Source of the DNA: VXYL01 sp047518105 | GTDB taxonomy: Bacteria > Pseudomonadota > Gammaproteobacteria > Pseudomonadales > Azotimanducaceae | Assembly (NCBI GenBank): GCA_047518105.1 | Contig: JAKZRQ010000209.1 | Span: 1 to 16,837 of the forward strand | Reading direction: 5' to 3' | Length of the DNA stretch: 16,837 bases | Part shown: positions 15,596 through 16,837 of the stretch, in pieces | Position numbering within the stretch: the stretch's first letter is position 1 | How the letters are laid out: every line of letters begins with the position of its first letter | Notes under the pieces: model-generated | What the model saw: the letters and a program-made list of their open reading frames with translations, nothing else | Databases searched by the model: none | Told to the model about the DNA's origin: nothing | Program-made: the position numbers and the translations under genes

Positions 15596-16701
15596 TGCAG
15601 GCCCATCGCGCGGCTTGCGCCGCCATCAGGGCAGGCGATATCGGCGCGCTGCGTACCGCCATTCGCCGTGATGCCGACGCCGCCAAGCATTGGAAGCCGA
15701 TCGTCGATGCGGCTTTCGCGGGCCGCGCCGACATGGTGGAGTTGCTGCTCGCCGCCGGCGCGGATCCCAATACCGTCTCCGGCACGGGATCGCGGCATAC
15801 GCCGCTCACCCGCATCGTCCAGCATCACAAGACCATCCCCCGACATGCCGGCCACGAGCGCACCCTTGCCGCGCTGCTGGCCGCAGGCGCGGATCCCGAC
15901 CTGCCTGCGGGGCCGGACGAGGCGCCGCCCCTCGCCTATGCCGCGGTGGGGCCATCCGACAACTTCGTCGACCTGCTAACGAAGGGTGGCGCGAAGATCG
16001 ACATCCACCTCGCCGGCGTCCTTCTCGACGAGGGGCGGCTGGCCGATGCACTGGGCGACCCGGGGCGTGCGAACCAGGAAGATCGTCGGCACAGGACGCC
16101 GCTGCACTACGTCGCCTGGTCCGGATTCTGGAAATCCCTCGGCAGCGCCGGGGCGATCCGCTGCGCCGCCTTGCTGCTCGATGCCGGTGCCGACGTGGAT
16201 GCCGCCGAACCGATCGACGAAGGCGGCGAGATCTTTCGTGCAACGCCGCTCTGGCGGGCATTGTCCTCGCAAGGACACGTCGAACTCGCCGAATACCTGC
16301 TGGACAAGGGGGCGGATCCTTCGCCGCCGGTGTTCGCGGTCACGTACGGCGCGGGCAGTCGCGACGGCTTTGCCGGCTGCGAACTGCTCGATCGCTACGG
16401 GGCCGATTGGGAGCAGACCTTCCACGACCGTACGGCGCTGATGGACCTCATGTATTTCAAACGTCCGGCGGCCAGCCGCTGGTTGATCGCCCGCGGCGTC
16501 GATGTCAATGCGGCCGCCCCTGACGGCCGAACCGCGTTGCACTACGCCGCCATGCGCGGGATCAGGCCCGACGCGGTGGTTGCGCTCGTTGAAGCGGGTG
16601 CCGACATCGGCGCTCGGGACAGCAGCGGCAGGACACCGTTGGACTACGCCCTCGAGAACAATCGCCTCAAGCTGATCGAGGTGTTGGGCGCGTCGGCCTA
16701 G
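15595..16701 (+). CDS. Ankyrin repeat protein coupled to bacterioferritin
   Basis: The ATG at 15595-15597 shares its A with the bfr stop codon (TGATG), which indicates translational coupling; the frame is open further upstream but that part only shadows bfr. The 368-aa protein consists of about seven to eight ankyrin repeats. Clear ones end in LLLAAGADPN (about 50-59), LLAAGADPD (about 93-101), LLTKGGAKID, LLLDAGADVDA, YLLDKGADPS and WLIARGVDVNA, with GRTALHYAAMRG (about 322-333) and GRTPLDYALENN starting the final units. No signal peptide, membrane segment or enzymatic domain is visible, so it is probably a cytoplasmic protein-binding scaffold. The coupling suggests Bfr, or a factor acting on it, is its partner. 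The stop codon TAG lies in the target site of the mobile element that follows. Confidence 0.88.
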   Translation: MQAHRAACAAIRAGDIGALRTAIRRDADAAKHWKPIVDAAFAGRADMVELLLAAGADPNTVSGTGSRHTPLTRIVQHHKTIPRHAGHERTLAALLAAGADPDLPAGPDEAPPLAYAAVGPSDNFVDLLTKGGAKIDIHLAGVLLDEGRLADALGDPGRANQEDRRHRTPLHYVAWSGFWKSLGSAGAIRCAALLLDAGADVDAAEPIDEGGEIFRATPLWRALSSQGHVELAEYLLDKGADPSPPVFAVTYGAGSRDGFAGCELLDRYGADWEQTFHDRTALMDLMYFKRPAASRWLIARGVDVNAAAPDGRTALHYAAMRGIRPDAVVALVEAGADIGARDSSGRTPLDYALENNRLKLIEVLGASA

Positions 16702-16837
16702 CCCGCATTTCTCACCAGGGGCCGTGATGATCGCGGAGGATTTTGGCCCCGTGTACACACGGGGCCAAAAGACCCGCGAGGGCGCGGCCAGCGCAGTCCG
16801 CCATCGGCACGATCATCGACATCGCGGTCAAACTAGT
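16698..16837 (+). mobile_element. Left end of a longer copy of the same IS1380-like element (copy 2, cut by window edge)
   Basis: The same 18-bp terminal repeat starts at 16702, preceded by CTAG (16698-16701), the probable target copy. After the first 21 shared bases it holds about 67 bp not present in copy 1 (16723-16789). From 16789 to the window end it is identical to 10460-10508 of copy 1 for 49 bp. The right terminal repeat is not in view, so it may be a longer MITE or the end of a full insertion sequence. It has the same orientation as copy 1. Confidence 0.8.
16741..16770. repeat. 30-bp inverted repeat inside copy 2 of the mobile element
   Basis: TTTTGGCCCCGTGT (16741-16754) and ACACGGGGCCAAAA (16757-16770) are perfect 14-base reverse complements around AC. 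The hairpin has T at its 5' foot and A at its 3' foot on both strands, so it lacks the 3' U-run of an intrinsic terminator in either direction. It falls entirely in the segment absent from copy 1. Confidence 0.85.

Noticed and set aside
16741..16770. Hairpin considered as the terminator of the bfr-ank transcript
   Set aside because: It has a strong stem, but the foot is A-rich on the 3' side of both strands with no U-run, and it lies within the mobile element.

Overview
The window is a dense, GC-rich bacterial chromosome segment. The gene families (Ku/LigD end joining, DUF6491, bacterioferritin, an alpha-E/ATP-grasp cluster, solo xanthine-dehydrogenase-type subunit) fit a Proteobacterium, most likely a gammaproteobacterium. 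That placement is an inference from family content, because no rRNA or other phylogenetic marker is present. I see no rRNA, tRNA, CRISPR array or phage module.

Layout. (1) 1-1420: a Fic-family protein on the minus strand, running off the left edge, with an N-terminal winged helix and a Gln where the catalytic Fic His should be. Its AT-rich upstream region holds a perfect 9-7-9 inverted repeat. (2) 1421-8199: five minus-strand genes in the order of transcription: a trypsin-like serine protease, a large molybdopterin-binding hydroxylase subunit without its usual FAD and Fe-S partners, then three tightly packed genes (zinc-ribbon metallopeptidase, circularly permuted ATP-grasp, alpha-E protein) joined by two 4-nt ATGA overlaps. 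The last three form a known peptide-forming amidoligase-type cassette. A run of palindromic short repeats separates the protease from the molybdoenzyme. (3) 8313-10401: on the plus strand, an M32 metallocarboxypeptidase and a secreted DUF6491 protein. (4) 10440-10559: a 120-bp MITE-like element with 18-bp terminal inverted repeats and a CTAA target duplication. (5) 10587-14110: a divergent NHEJ pair, ligD (minus) and ku (plus). (6) 14145-16701: on the plus strand, a MerR-type/TPR protein 34 bp after ku, a possible Fur box, bfr, and an ankyrin-repeat gene overlapping bfr by one base (TGATG). (7) 16702-16837: the left end of a second, longer copy of the same mobile element, inserted at the ankyrin stop codon and carrying a 30-bp near-perfect hairpin that copy 1 lacks.

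Working together: LigD and Ku make a complete two-component bacterial NHEJ system, and the MerR-TPR protein probably belongs to the ku transcript. Bfr and the ankyrin protein probably form an iron-storage/partner pair under iron control. The ligD to ank block lies between two same-orientation element copies. The metallopeptidase/ATP-grasp/alpha-E trio probably makes or processes a peptide-type product of unknown nature.
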